NCBI GenBank assembly: GCA_012026855.1
Contig: VEOV01000147.1
Span: forward strand, 1-5,974
From: Geobacter sp.
GTDB taxonomy: Bacteria > Desulfobacterota > Desulfuromonadia > Geobacterales > DSM-12255
Direction: 5' to 3'
DNA length: 5,974 nucleotides
The notes under the pieces: model-generated
Databases searched by the model: none
The model's input: the letters and a program-made list of their open reading frames with translations, nothing else
Told to the model about the DNA's origin: nothing
In this document: piece by piece, positions 5,700 through 5,974 of the stretch
Position numbering within the stretch: the first letter of the stretch is position 1
How the letters are laid out: each line of letters opens with the position of its first letter
Position numbers and translations under genes: made by a program

Positions 5700-5974
5700 T
5701 TGGCCAAGAGTGAGCCGCTCAGAAGCTGCCTGGGGTGTCGCGAGGTAAAGCCGAAAGAAGAACTGCTTCGTTTCGTGCTTGACCCGGAAGGCAATCCGAC
5801 CCCTGATATTGCTGGGAAGTTGCCCGGCAGGGGGGCTTACACCTGTTTCCGCAGCAGTTGCCTGGAAGCGGCAGTGAAGAGAAAGCAGTTCAGCAGGGCT
5901 TTCAAGACCGAGGTGAAGACGGCTTCGGCAGAGGAACTCTCTGCAATTGTTATGAAAATGGCAGCGTCCAGGGC
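5700..5974 (+). CDS. ylxR: YlxR-family (DUF448) RNA-binding protein, 5' part
   Basis: Ninety-one codons are present and the gene continues past the right edge. The start is a TTG 2 nt after the nusA stop, with AGGAG 8 nt upstream; no ATG lies near the domain start. Family marks are RSCLGCRE (8-15), KEELLRFVLDPEGNPTPD (19-36), the hallmark KLPGRGAYTC (40-49), and CLEAAVKRKQFSRAFK (54-69). Two cysteine pairs (Cys10/Cys13 and Cys49/Cys54) could bind a metal or be structural. The protein is small and basic and sits between nusA and, usually, infB. In Bacillus the homologue has been reported to bind and modulate RNase P; whether that holds here is unknown. Some relatives carry a fused L7Ae-like (YlxQ) domain, which would lie beyond the edge. 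Confidence 0.92.
   Translation, partial: MAKSEPLRSCLGCREVKPKEELLRFVLDPEGNPTPDIAGKLPGRGAYTCFRSSCLEAAVKRKQFSRAFKTEVKTASAEELSAIVMKMAASR

Overview
The window looks like a chromosomal housekeeping segment from a Geobacter-like member of the Desulfuromonadota. The placement rests on the close textual resemblance of GlyQ, GlyS, RimP and NusA to what I recall of Geobacteraceae proteins; no search was run. No mobile element, CRISPR array, rRNA or tRNA was found.

Layout. Two transcription units point away from each other around a roughly 200 bp intergenic region (3822-4024). On the minus strand, reading leftwards, glyQ (2935-3810) and glyS (869-2932) encode the alpha and beta subunits of glycyl-tRNA synthetase and are separated by 2 nt. 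A 219 bp gap (650-868) follows, holding a perfect 15-bp inverted repeat and a probable operator/promoter. A MarR-type regulator (128-649) comes next, and its stop codon overlaps by one base the start of a SulP-type anion permease that runs off the left edge (1-128). On the plus strand, rimP (4025-4504), nusA (4543-5697) and ylxR (5700 to the right edge) form the start of the conserved rimP-nusA-ylxR(-infB) operon, which links 30S ribosome maturation, transcription elongation/termination and translation.

How the genes work together. The plus-strand operon supplies ribosome assembly and transcription factors, while glyQS charges tRNA-Gly. The MarR/SulP pair is a separate accessory unit, probably self-regulated.

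The most notable non-coding signals are four. The rimP leader can form a terminator hairpin directly upstream of rimP or a competing upstream hairpin, which is attenuator-like. rimP itself has no visible Shine-Dalgarno. A 37-bp inverted repeat overlaps the predicted marR promoter. Two tandem 9-bp repeats abut a perfect TTGACA -35 box in front of glyQ. No wholly new multi-gene system is evident; the novelty, if any, is regulatory.
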